Assembly (NCBI GenBank): GCA_905234685.1
Contig: CAJOIR010000032.1
Coordinates: 1-40,936 of the forward strand
From: Paludibacteraceae bacterium
GTDB taxonomy: Bacteria; Bacteroidota; Bacteroidia; Bacteroidales; Paludibacteraceae
Direction: 5' to 3'
Length of the DNA stretch: 40,936 nucleotides
The notes under the pieces were generated by a model that searched no databases, was not told the DNA's origin, and saw only the letters and a list, made by a program, of their open reading frames with translations. Within the stretch, counting starts at the first letter, position 1, and each line of letters begins with the position of its first letter. A program made the translations under genes and the position numbers. Shown here one piece after another: positions 6,789 through 14,329 of this stretch.

Positions 6789-7511
6789 ATGAAAAGAATG
6801 ATTACCCTTGCATTTGCGGTACTTTCGCTGGTCGCATTTGCACAGAACTCGCCGCTGAACCAAGGCTACAAAAAAGCGCTGTTCATCGGTGCGCATCCCG
6901 ACGACAGCGAGTCGTGCGCAGGCGGCACGATGATTCTTTTGCAGCAACAGGGCTGCCGGGTCGTGAGCGTGTACCTGACCTCCGGCGAACGAGGCATACC
7001 TGGCAAGACGCTCAACGAAGCCGCAGCCATCCGCCGACTTGAACTCATCGACGCCTGTAGGCTCATGAACGTTGAGTACAGGCTCATGACGCAGATAGAC
7101 GGCCAGTGCGAAGTGAATGCGGAGCGCTATCGGGAGATGCTGCAGCTGATTGAGGAAGAGAAACCTGATGTTGTCTTCACACATTGGCCTATCGACTCGC
7201 ATCGTGACCACCGCGTGTGCTCCATCCTCGTCTTCGACGCCTGGCGCCAGTCGGGCAAGACCTTTGACCTCTATTACTACGAGGCGGAAACGGGCATGCA
7301 GTCCAAGAACTTCATTCCCGAGGAGTACGTGGACATCACCTCCGTGGTGGAACTGAAACATCAGGCGGTGCTCTGTCACAAGAGCCAGGATCCGCAGGAT
7401 ATCCTCGACGCTTGGCACGTGCCAATGGAGCGCTTCCGCGGCAACGAGTCCGAGTGCACCTTCGCCGAAGCCTTCACGGTCCTCCACAAAGCCCGGAACG
7501 GACACAAATAA
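6789..7511 (+). CDS. Exported PIG-L/LmbE family N-deacetylase
   Basis: A 240-residue zinc deacetylase of the LmbE/PIG-L family, whose members remove acetyl groups from N-acetylglucosamine-type sugars in glycolipids or thiols. A signal peptide covers residues 1-18 (MKRMITLAFA..LVAFAQ). GAHPDDSE (34-41) gives the His-Asp zinc motif, and SHRDHR supplies the second histidine pair. The AHPDD is followed by SE rather than directly by E, a common variant. It is one base from the preceding dehydrogenase stop, so translation is probably coupled. Export to the periplasm suggests a cell-envelope or scavenged sugar substrate. Confidence 0.88.
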   Translation: MKRMITLAFAVLSLVAFAQNSPLNQGYKKALFIGAHPDDSESCAGGTMILLQQQGCRVVSVYLTSGERGIPGKTLNEAAAIRRLELIDACRLMNVEYRLMTQIDGQCEVNAERYREMLQLIEEEKPDVVFTHWPIDSHRDHRVCSILVFDAWRQSGKTFDLYYYEAETGMQSKNFIPEEYVDITSVVELKHQAVLCHKSQDPQDILDAWHVPMERFRGNESECTFAEAFTVLHKARNGHK

Positions 7512-7525
7512 AACTAACATATACT

Positions 7526-7888
7526 ATGATGATAGAAACAACAGAACTCATCCGTACATCCCAGAGTTGGGATAGTGTGCAGTTGCCGGACTTTCCGAAG
7601 GGCAAGCCGGAGTTGACAGTATTGCGAATGACGTTTCCAGTGGGAGCCGTTACCGGCTGGCATCACCATACGGCGGTAAACTACGGCATCGTCGAGCAGG
7701 GCGAACTGACCATCGTCTGCCAAGACGCTAATGAACGCACATTCCATGAAGGGGAGGCGTTGGTAGAAGTGGTCGGCACCGTCCATCGTGGCGAGAACCG
7801 TGGCACCAAGCCCGTCATCCTCAATATGTTTTACTTTGCTGAACCAGGGCAAGTGCTAACCATCCAGCATCCCGAGATAGAATCATGA
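7526..7888 (+). CDS. Small cupin-domain protein
   Basis: A 120-residue single-domain cupin. The first cupin motif is seen in GWHHHTAVNYGIVEQGELTI and the second in HEGEALVEVVGTVHRGENRG, giving a likely metal site from the two to three histidines of WHHH plus E and the later H. ATG 7526 is chosen because longer in-frame starts run into the PIG-L gene. No signal peptide is present, so it is cytoplasmic. It ends the GH3 operon's intact genes. Such cupins bind small molecules or act as isomerases or dioxygenases; none can be chosen here. Confidence 0.85.
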   Translation: MMIETTELIRTSQSWDSVQLPDFPKGKPELTVLRMTFPVGAVTGWHHHTAVNYGIVEQGELTIVCQDANERTFHEGEALVEVVGTVHRGENRGTKPVILNMFYFAEPGQVLTIQHPEIES

Positions 7889-7892
7889 TATT

Positions 7893-8152
7893 ATGAAGCT
7901 TATAGACAAATATCGTTTCAGTTTCGACTATTGGGGATTGATATTGTTTCTAATGGTTATGTTGCTTATATCGGTTGGGCTTTGTATTATGTCGGTATTG
8001 CCACTTCCGGTGTAATCCTCCTGCTGACTATCGCGCCTTGTGCGGCATTTCTGCTGTTTGCCATCGAGCACAAGAACCTGCCTGCCATCATCCTTGCTAT
8101 CGGATTTACCGTGTGCCATGTTGTCTTTGGAATAGTAAACTACGTGATATGA
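7893..8152 (+). pseudogene. Decayed small membrane protein, two frames
   Basis: ATG 7893, four bases after the cupin stop, opens a good N-terminus (MKLIDKYRFSFDYWGLILFL) that stops at 8013-8015. A second frame from about 7950 to 8152 carries a plausible C-terminal half (YYVGIATSGVILLLTIAP, then FAIEHKNLPAIILAIGFTVCH), with no proper start of its own (only TTG 7931). Together they look like one multi-span membrane protein of about 140 residues that has lost a middle segment and its reading frame. The family has no name I can give; the comparison with longer relatives is from memory. Confidence 0.5.
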
Positions 8153-8228
8153 GAAGATAGATTATGATAGACCAGATTATTGATTAAAGCAAGTAATTTA
8201 ACAACGAATACTAAGGAAACCAAAAAGT

Positions 8229-9929
8229 ATGAAACTGACGAATTTTCAATCTCTGAAACAACGCTTGTCGTTGAGAAACATTAGCGAATCGCTCCTGCGC
8301 GTAATAAAGCGCTTCCCTGTGACGACCGTTTTACTGGTTTCCTTGACTGCTATGCTGTCATATTTGATAGTTACAGAGACAGAACCCGGTCGTGTCATAC
8401 TGTGTCTTATCTTTTTTATGTCGGCCGGCATTGTAATCAGCCTCGCTACATCGTTATGGGGAGAGGAACAGCGTGACAAACGAAAGAGGTGGATAGTAGA
8501 AGGCGTGTCGCTTATTGTTTGCGCTGGCTATAGTGCGCTCCTGTTTCTGACGGATATTATACCTAATCGCGAACTTCCTGCGTTTTATATCGGTAATATG
8601 GCATGGATGGCACTCATCATCCTACTCATTCCGTTTGGTTCTTTCTTGAAAGAAGAGAACGACCTCAAAGCATGGCATTTTATTCTGTCGCTATGCGGAG
8701 CATTGCTAATCAGCGGTGTAGTGGCTTGGGTGATGGTTGGCGGATTAGGAGGGCTCGTATATGGAACAGCAGCGCTCTTTGATTTTGACGCGGGTAAGAA
8801 ACCGCTCGTGCTCATTATGATTGTGTGCGCGGTGTTGCTTTTTGGAATATTGTTTCTGGCACTAATCCCGAAGGCAGGACGCAAACACAACGCCTCTGCT
8901 GAAATGTCGTCATCCCTTACCAAAATCGTCTCGTGGCTGTTGCTGCCATTGCTGGGATGTTACATTCTTGTTCTCTATGTCTATGGCATCAATATTCTGG
9001 TTCATTGGGAATTGCCCAAAGGTATGATTTCATGGCTCGTATCAGCCGTAATGGGAGCCTATATCCTTTGTTATATACTGATTTATCCGCAAGTGACGAA
9101 CAAGGACTCATGGCAAAGTAAATTGCTGACGCGCTGGCTACCGATAGTTATTCTGCCGTTGCTGGTTCTGATGTCCGTGGGGGTTGTGCGCCGCTTTGCT
9201 GACTACGGAATCACACCTCCGCGACTCTATCTGCTGACCTTGCTGGTTTGGTTTTATGCGGTCTGCATCGTTATGCTCGTTGTGCCGCGCACGCGCTTCC
9301 GCTGGATTGCACTTTCGTTCGCAACGCTGTTTGTCTTGTCTTCCGGACATCCGCTCAACTACTACTGTCTCTGCCGACCTGTTTTGACGGCGAAGATAGA
9401 CAAGATTATTGAGGAAAACAATTTGCAAACACCATTCCAACTGTATGCTTTGCCCGATTCTTTGTCCAACATAGACAAGAGTGATTTTGAAAGGGAGTTG
9501 ACATATATGCAGAAAAATTACGGCAGAGACTTCGCGAGCCGATGGATTAAACAAGACGAATCCTTCTCCACAGACAACACCAAAACGCGTGAGGTGACAT
9601 GGACGATAGACTACTATAAACCCGCCGGAGGACACCTCTGCCCGCAAGGCTACCACAGATTCAACTGGATAGACAGACAAACAGAGTATCTGCCGGAGAA
9701 AATTACAGAAGACAGCCTGCATGAGGGTATTCTCCATATTCCGTACCAAGGCGTCATATTACTGTTTGATACGGCCGCTATCAAAAAAGCAAAGAAGGAT
9801 TCGCAACAGCTGCTTATTCCCTCGCAAGACAAACAGAAAGTTTTATCTGTGCTAAACATCTACATTAGGGCCTATAACGACAGCACAATAAATGTGTCCT
9901 ATAGCGGTTATATTTTTACAAAAGAGTGA
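8229..9929 (+). CDS. DUF4153 multi-spanning membrane protein
   Basis: A 566-residue protein with about a dozen hydrophobic segments in residues 28-385, followed by a soluble C-terminal domain of about 180 residues. GGLVYGTAALFDF and the segment LLPLLVLMSVGVVRRFADYGITPPR are typical of DUF4153 proteins of Bacteroidales. Their function is unknown. Segments alternate with short charged loops, and the C-terminal domain begins near PVLTAKIDKIIEENN. The gene has 76 bases of AT-rich spacer upstream without a clear promoter, so it may read from the GH3 operon. The next gene follows after 59 bases. Confidence 0.85.
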   Translation: MKLTNFQSLKQRLSLRNISESLLRVIKRFPVTTVLLVSLTAMLSYLIVTETEPGRVILCLIFFMSAGIVISLATSLWGEEQRDKRKRWIVEGVSLIVCAGYSALLFLTDIIPNRELPAFYIGNMAWMALIILLIPFGSFLKEENDLKAWHFILSLCGALLISGVVAWVMVGGLGGLVYGTAALFDFDAGKKPLVLIMIVCAVLLFGILFLALIPKAGRKHNASAEMSSSLTKIVSWLLLPLLGCYILVLYVYGINILVHWELPKGMISWLVSAVMGAYILCYILIYPQVTNKDSWQSKLLTRWLPIVILPLLVLMSVGVVRRFADYGITPPRLYLLTLLVWFYAVCIVMLVVPRTRFRWIALSFATLFVLSSGHPLNYYCLCRPVLTAKIDKIIEENNLQTPFQLYALPDSLSNIDKSDFERELTYMQKNYGRDFASRWIKQDESFSTDNTKTREVTWTIDYYKPAGGHLCPQGYHRFNWIDRQTEYLPEKITEDSLHEGILHIPYQGVILLFDTAAIKKAKKDSQQLLIPSQDKQKVLSVLNIYIRAYNDSTINVSYSGYIFTKE

Positions 9930-9988
9930 TTTGTTAACTGATGCCAAGTGCCACTTCGAACTGGCCGATATGCCAAAGAGAATTATAA

Positions 9989-10351
9989 ATGGAAATAGTT
10001 GATTTGTTGGAATACAGCGAGCGAGCGCAGCTTAGGGAGTGGTTCGAACGGAACGCAGCAACACAAAAGTGCTGCTGGATTGCCATGTACAGGGGCAGGA
10101 AGAAACCTGAAGGCGTATGCCTGCCTTACTTGGATGTGGTCGAAGAGGCACTTTGTTTCGGTTGGATTGACTCAACCCTCAAGCGTCTCCCTGACGGACG
10201 GTTGGCGCAACGCCTCTCGCCGCGCCAAAAGAAAAGCCATTGGACAGAACTCAACAAACAACGCTGTGCCGACTTGAAAGCGCGCGGTCTGATGATCGAC
10301 CTCGGTCGCGCAGCATTACAGAGAGCCACACAAGCAAACAAAGATATATGA
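9989..10351 (+). CDS. YdeI/OmpD-associated family protein, C-terminally short
   Basis: A 120-residue protein matching the first two thirds of the YdeI family (bacteriocin-protection-like, about 180-190 residues). The core VEEALCFGWIDSTLKRLPDGR, then RLSPRQKKSHWTELN and the helix ending DLGRAALQRAT are clear. The usual C-terminal helices after this point are absent. The stop overlaps the next start in an ATGA (10348-10351), so the truncation is joined neatly to a maltose-acetyltransferase-like fragment. It may be a shortened functional form or a degenerate gene; the role of the family is poorly defined. Confidence 0.7.
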   Translation: MEIVDLLEYSERAQLREWFERNAATQKCCWIAMYRGRKKPEGVCLPYLDVVEEALCFGWIDSTLKRLPDGRLAQRLSPRQKKSHWTELNKQRCADLKARGLMIDLGRAALQRATQANKDI

Positions 10352-10620
10352 CTGAATTAGAGAAATGCAACGCAGGGTTGCCGTATTCGTTTGCGGACCC
10401 TGAGATGATTGCTCGCAAGAGTGAGGCGATTCGTCAATGTGAGATATACAATGCGATTGATGGCACCGATTATGCAGCACAGTATGAGCACTTGAAGAAG
10501 ATGTTGGGTGCTGTAGGTGAGCGTGTGTGGATTGCTGCTGGCGAATGGACAAAGTATGGCCCTATATCGGAGGAACGATCGGAGGTGCTCAATGAAAGGG
10601 CTGTATATCTTGGAAGGTGA
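10348..10620 (+). pseudogene. Truncated maltose/galactoside O-acetyltransferase fragment
   Basis: Residues 1-63 (MTELEKCNAGLPYSFADPEM, then a helical stretch to LGAVGERVWI) match the N-terminal Maa domain of maltose/galactoside acetyltransferases. The left-handed beta-helix with hexapeptide repeats and the catalytic His that should follow are missing, and 27 unrelated residues lead to the stop. The start overlaps the preceding stop (ATGA). The fragment cannot be an acetyltransferase. The gene is probably an internal-deletion remnant. No hexapeptide repeats are seen in other frames down to 10825. Confidence 0.65.
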
Positions 10621-10825
10621 TGAACACAGTTGGACACAGGATAAAAACAGCACGTTTCACAAACAGTGTTTTTTCTATGTCACGCCGTACGTCGGCTGCG
10701 ATTATTGCCTCACTCGCAAGGTGCATTTGACGTTTAGAATCGATTGGATGCTGGCCATCCACAAGCGAGGACTATGCCTTCCAACTGGTCCACGTTTGTA
10801 TTTCGGATTTATGTTTTGTCACTAA
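10592..10825 (+). CDS. Hypothetical small ORF, doubtful
   Basis: A 77-codon open frame begins at ATG 10592, overlaps the end of the acetyltransferase fragment, and stops one base before the DUF4491 start. It is rich in Cys, His and aromatic residues and has no recognisable motif. Position between a decayed gene and DUF4491 favours a chance frame in decayed sequence; tight spacing to the next gene is the only point in its favour. Confidence 0.2.
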   Translation: MKGLYILEGDEHSWTQDKNSTFHKQCFFYVTPYVGCDYCLTRKVHLTFRIDWMLAIHKRGLCLPTGPRLYFGFMFCH

Positions 10826-10826
10826 T

Positions 10827-11120
10827 ATGAACTTTGAAGGAATACTTTTAGGCGCAGGTGCGTTTCTGTGTATCGGGCTGTTTCACCCGCTGGTCATCAA
10901 GGCGGAGTACTATTGGGGCGTGAAGTCTTGGCGGGCATTTCTGATAGTCGGACTATTGGGGGCAGCGGGTTCGTTGTTCGTGAGTAACACGTATGTGTCA
11001 ATCTTCTTGGGTATATTCGCTTTTTCCTCCTTATGGAGTATAGGCGAAGTGTTCAAGCAACGCGAACGGGTGCGAAAGGGTTGGTTCCCGATGAACCCTA
11101 AACGTAAGAACAAGTATTAA
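10827..11120 (+). CDS. DUF4491 small membrane protein
   Basis: A 97-residue protein with three hydrophobic segments (about 5-22, 36-53, 57-74) and a basic C-terminal tail. FHPLVIKAEYYWG, the segment GLLGAAGSLFVSNTYVSI, and RVRKGWFPMNPKRK at the end are diagnostic of DUF4491, common in Bacteroidales and of unknown function. A strong terminator follows 14 bases after the stop. Confidence 0.88.
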   Translation: MNFEGILLGAGAFLCIGLFHPLVIKAEYYWGVKSWRAFLIVGLLGAAGSLFVSNTYVSIFLGIFAFSSLWSIGEVFKQRERVRKGWFPMNPKRKNKY

Positions 11121-11134
11121 TTTATATGCAGAAT

Positions 11135-11174
11135 AAAAAAATCCCGCATTCTCTTGCGTATGTGGGATTTTTTT
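11135..11174 (+). terminator. Strong intrinsic terminator
   Basis: Arms 11135-11149 and 11160-11174 form a 15-bp near-perfect stem (core ATCCCGCAT/ATGTGGGAT) flanked by A7 and T7. It ends the DUF4491 transcript, and with A and T runs on both sides it could work in either direction. Confidence 0.88.
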
Positions 11175-11183
11175 GTACCTTTG
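11153..11183 (+). promoter_or_regulatory. Promoter of the six-gene hydrolase operon
   Basis: TACCTTTG (11176-11183) matches the -7 consensus exactly. CTTG (11153-11156) stands at -33 with a 19-base spacer and lies within the loop and stem of the preceding terminator. The start would be near 11190, giving a short leader before ATG 11213. Confidence 0.65.
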
Positions 11184-11212
11184 CGGTAAACTTTGTCGCA
11201 AAAGAATAAGGA

Positions 11213-12262
11213 ATGAAAATGAAGACCCTGTTGATTATATTGAGCATATTCTTGTTACTCGCGGGAGTGGGTTTGGTCGTACTTTCGCATCCTGCTTTCG
11301 GACTATGGCGGCATCGTTCGATGGAGCGGGTACAGGCATCACCAAACTATAGAGACGGGATGTTCCGAAACCAACTGCCGACACCGCAGTTCACAGGCAA
11401 CGAGAGCGGCATTAAGCAGATATGGAATTTCATGACGCGTCCTAATCCGGAGCGTGTGCCGCAAGAACCCATACCAGCCGTGAAGACCGACCTCAAGAGC
11501 CTGCCGACCGATAGCGACTGGCTCGTATGGTTCGGGCATTCGTCATATCTGTTCTGTTTGAACGGCAAGCGGTATCTGGTCGATCCGTTGCTGAAACCCG
11601 AATGGCCGTCGTCGATGATGCTGAAAGCCTTTCCGGGCACAGACATCTACCGACCTGACGATCTGCCGGATATTGACGTACTCATTATCACGCACGAGCA
11701 TTGGGATCACATGGATTATGCGACACTCCGTGACATTCGCGACCGCGTGACACACGTCATCTGTCCGCTCGGCATCGCCGATTACCTGCGTTATTGGGGC
11801 TACGCCGACGAAACAATCACGGAAATGGATTGGTACGAGGCATCGAAAGGTATTACCTGCCTACCGAGTCGGCATTTCAGCAACCGATTGTTAGGCAAAC
11901 GCAATCAGACGCTGTGGGCATCGTTCATGGTCGAAGCCGCCGGTCGCAAGATCTATATTGGTGGTGACGGAGGTTATGACAAGCGTTTTGCGGAGATACA
12001 TAAGCGCTTTGGAGCCGTTGATTTGGCGTTCTTGGAAAACGGCCAGTACAATGCCAATTGGAAATACATCCACACCACGCCCGAAGATCTCGAAAAGGTT
12101 ATTCTGGACATCCAAGCCAAGCAGGTCTTCACCGTTCACCACGACAAGTTCGCCCTTTCCGTCCATCCATGGTCCGAACCTGACAGCGTGGCGCACAACA
12201 TCGCAACCAAACACAACATCCGCCTCTTGGACTCCCTGATAGGAACAATTGTAAAATATTAA
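11213..12262 (+). CDS. Membrane-anchored MBL-fold hydrolase, NAPE-PLD-like
   Basis: A 349-residue metallo-beta-lactamase-fold enzyme with an N-terminal hydrophobic segment (5-24) that anchors or exports it. THEHWDHMD (160-168) is the metal motif. Further metal ligands are H221 (SRHFSNR), D252 (GGDGGYD) and H310 (VHHDKFA). VDPLL before the motif, the WASFMVE strand and the HTTPEDLEKVILDIQAK region resemble the N-acyl-phosphatidylethanolamine phospholipase D group, so a phospholipid or similar phosphodiester substrate is plausible but unproven. It is first in an operon; the flavodoxin-like gene begins four bases after it. Two in-frame ATGs (11213, 11219) are possible. Confidence 0.85.
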   Translation: MKMKTLLIILSIFLLLAGVGLVVLSHPAFGLWRHRSMERVQASPNYRDGMFRNQLPTPQFTGNESGIKQIWNFMTRPNPERVPQEPIPAVKTDLKSLPTDSDWLVWFGHSSYLFCLNGKRYLVDPLLKPEWPSSMMLKAFPGTDIYRPDDLPDIDVLIITHEHWDHMDYATLRDIRDRVTHVICPLGIADYLRYWGYADETITEMDWYEASKGITCLPSRHFSNRLLGKRNQTLWASFMVEAAGRKIYIGGDGGYDKRFAEIHKRFGAVDLAFLENGQYNANWKYIHTTPEDLEKVILDIQAKQVFTVHHDKFALSVHPWSEPDSVAHNIATKHNIRLLDSLIGTIVKY

Positions 12263-12266
12263 TAGA

Positions 12267-13085
12267 ATGAAAAAAATAATGACTATTGCATTTGCTGCGA
12301 CGATGCTTGCGGCATGCGGACAGAAGAAAGATGCACCGAAGGTATTGGTGTTGTATTACTCGCAGACTTCTAACACCAAAGTGGTGGCAGAGGAGATTGC
12401 GAATCGCCTCGGTGCAGACATCACGACGATAGAAGCAGTTGAGCCGTATGACGGTGATTTCCAAGCGACGATTGAGCGTTGCTTGAAAGAACGGGAGTTG
12501 GATGTTTTGCCGGACATCCAACCGCTGACGGTTGATTTTAAGAAGTACGATGTCGTCTTCCTCGGCTATCCCGTGTGGTTCGGCACATACGCGCCTCCTG
12601 TGGCTGCGTTCCTGACACAGAACGACCTCAGCGGTAAGACAATTGTTCCGTTCTGTACATTCGGTAGCGGAGGCTTGGACTCCAGCGTCAAGGACTTGGC
12701 AACCGTACAACCCGACGCAGACATTCGCCCAGGTTACGGTGTACGTGCCGCGCGTTTGCAGGCTGTGCCGCAAGAAGTAGAGCGGTTCTTGATTGCCGGA
12801 GGATTCCTTGAAGGAGAATTGGAGCCGTTGGCAGAGTTCCCAGAACAACATCCTGTGATCGAAGAAGAGACTGCTATTTTTGATGCCGCTGTGGACGGTT
12901 ATCCGATGCTTCATGCAAAAGCCATGACGGTGGCTTCGCGTGCCGGTTATGACGGGACGGAGTATGTCTTCACAGCAGAAAACCTGCCGCGTGAAGGCGC
13001 ACCGGAAATGCCCAAAGACGAAGTGCAAGTGTATGTGTTAGTCGCTGACGGCCAAGCGCCGGTATTCACACAAGTAGTGAGATGA
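12267..13085 (+). CDS. Flavodoxin-fold lipoprotein
   Basis: A 272-residue flavodoxin-family protein with a lipoprotein signal: LAAC at 14-17, giving Cys17 as the lipidated residue. The FMN-phosphate loop YYSQTSNT is at 30-37 and is followed by the classic helix VVAEEIANRLGADI. YPVWFGTYAPPVAAFL and PFCTFGSGGLDSS match the loops around the flavin in flavodoxin_4 proteins. A C-terminal extension of about 90 residues is not part of the fold. Being anchored outside the inner membrane is unusual for a flavodoxin but does occur in Bacteroidales. It may supply reductive chemistry at the envelope. Partner proteins are not evident. Confidence 0.85.
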   Translation: MKKIMTIAFAATMLAACGQKKDAPKVLVLYYSQTSNTKVVAEEIANRLGADITTIEAVEPYDGDFQATIERCLKERELDVLPDIQPLTVDFKKYDVVFLGYPVWFGTYAPPVAAFLTQNDLSGKTIVPFCTFGSGGLDSSVKDLATVQPDADIRPGYGVRAARLQAVPQEVERFLIAGGFLEGELEPLAEFPEQHPVIEEETAIFDAAVDGYPMLHAKAMTVASRAGYDGTEYVFTAENLPREGAPEMPKDEVQVYVLVADGQAPVFTQVVR

Positions 13086-13116
13086 ATAAGATAATTATTT
13101 GCAGATTAGTGACGAT

Positions 13117-13614
13117 ATGAATTGGACAATAATCGTAATAGAAACCCTTGTGCTGACGGCAGCATTCACGGCGATGATACTCATTCCGCTGGTGAAGAAT
13201 CCCGTGTGGTGGATTGCCGACTATCCGGAGGACATCCAAGAGGAGTATTTCAAAACACATGAACGCATCCCGTCGAAGTTCTTCACGCCTACCGTACTGC
13301 TCAAGAAGGGCATGGCGCTACTCATCGCATTGGCACTGTTGCTGTTGGTGGTATGGCTGGCGGGTGCGTATGACTTCTGGTCGGCATTCTGCGTCGGCTA
13401 CGGGATTTGGCTGTTCATTGACTGGTACGACTGTTTCTTCTTGGACTGGGTGTTGTTCGCAAACATGCGTTCTGTTCGTCTGCCCGGCACCGAACACATG
13501 GACGAGGCGTATCATCAGAAGAAATACCATTTCGTCCAATCTTGCTGGGGAATGTTGATAGGTCTGATACCATGCCTCATTGGCGCAGGTATCTATGCTT
13601 GGTTAGTTTGTTAA
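13117..13614 (+). CDS. Integral membrane protein of unknown function
   Basis: A 165-residue protein with four hydrophobic segments (about 4-26, 66-86, 89-105, 140-163). The segment between spans 1 and 2 carries NPVWWIADYPEDIQEEYFKTH, and WYDCFFLDWVLFANM precedes a polar loop with GTEHMDEAYHQKKYH. The WYD..D and H-rich loop suggest a metal or active site facing the membrane, but I cannot name the family. ATG 13117 is preferred to an in-frame TTG at 13099. It lies 31 bases after the flavodoxin gene and 4 bases before the CPBP-like gene. Confidence 0.75.
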   Translation: MNWTIIVIETLVLTAAFTAMILIPLVKNPVWWIADYPEDIQEEYFKTHERIPSKFFTPTVLLKKGMALLIALALLLLVVWLAGAYDFWSAFCVGYGIWLFIDWYDCFFLDWVLFANMRSVRLPGTEHMDEAYHQKKYHFVQSCWGMLIGLIPCLIGAGIYAWLVC

Positions 13615-13618
13615 GACA

Positions 13619-14329
13619 ATGAAACATCTGTCTCTTTGGCTTCCGATACGCTCGATAGCGTTCTTGATGGTGTTCATCGGCTGTGCAGGAATACTCGGTC
13701 AAGACCTTGGCGAAACAGGTTGCTGGTGGTCGGTTATCGCTGTAGTACTGAATATCCTGACCATCGGTCTGTTGGTTTATCTCGCCAAACGCAACGGGCG
13801 AACGTTCTGGCAACTGATTAACTACCGGAAATGTCAAACTACATGGCGACAAATAGTCGGTATTACGATGCTGGTCTTGGTGGTCGGCATGGCAGGTATG
13901 TATCTGGCAGGCTTCCTTTGCTACCATAACTTCCTCTATGCTCCATCGGTGATGATTGCGCCGATACCGAAAGTGCTTGCTATTATCAATGTCATCTTAC
14001 TGCCCATTACGACCACTTTTGCGGAAGACGGACTATATCTCGGCTGTGGTGTGAATCAGATACAAAACAAGTATGTAGCGATTATTATTCCTGCGTTTTT
14101 CTATGCCTTGCAGCATTGTTTCATTCCGACATTATTGGACGGCAGATATATCGTGTATCGCTTCCTGTCTTTCCTGCCGTTGACGCTCATCCTTTGCTGG
14201 TGGTATTACCGCAAGCGCAATCCGTTGCCTGTCATGGTAGGCCATGCGGTGATTGACTTGGCGACAGCGGCACAGATAGTAGCAACCTCTTTTATTCCCG
14301 GACTATATCAAACCATGTGTGACTTATGA
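13619..14329 (+). CDS. CPBP/CAAX-protease-like membrane protein
   Basis: A 236-residue protein with about seven hydrophobic segments. The three CPBP (Abi, Rce1-like) motifs are recognisable in changed form: ED at 136-137 in FAEDGLY, where active enzymes have EExxxR; YALQH at 162-166 for FxxxH; and HAVID at 209-213 for HxxxN/D. The loss of the second Glu and of the Arg makes proteolysis uncertain. Members process prenylated or other membrane substrates or protect against bacteriocins. Its stop overlaps the start of the methyltransferase-like gene (14326-14329), so the two are translationally coupled. Confidence 0.7.
   Translation: MKHLSLWLPIRSIAFLMVFIGCAGILGQDLGETGCWWSVIAVVLNILTIGLLVYLAKRNGRTFWQLINYRKCQTTWRQIVGITMLVLVVGMAGMYLAGFLCYHNFLYAPSVMIAPIPKVLAIINVILLPITTTFAEDGLYLGCGVNQIQNKYVAIIIPAFFYALQHCFIPTLLDGRYIVYRFLSFLPLTLILCWWYYRKRNPLPVMVGHAVIDLATAAQIVATSFIPGLYQTMCDL

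Noticed and set aside
12129..13028. Minus-strand 299-codon frame opposite the MBL-fold and flavodoxin genes
   Set aside because: It crosses two clear plus-strand genes and shows no domain, signal or promoter.
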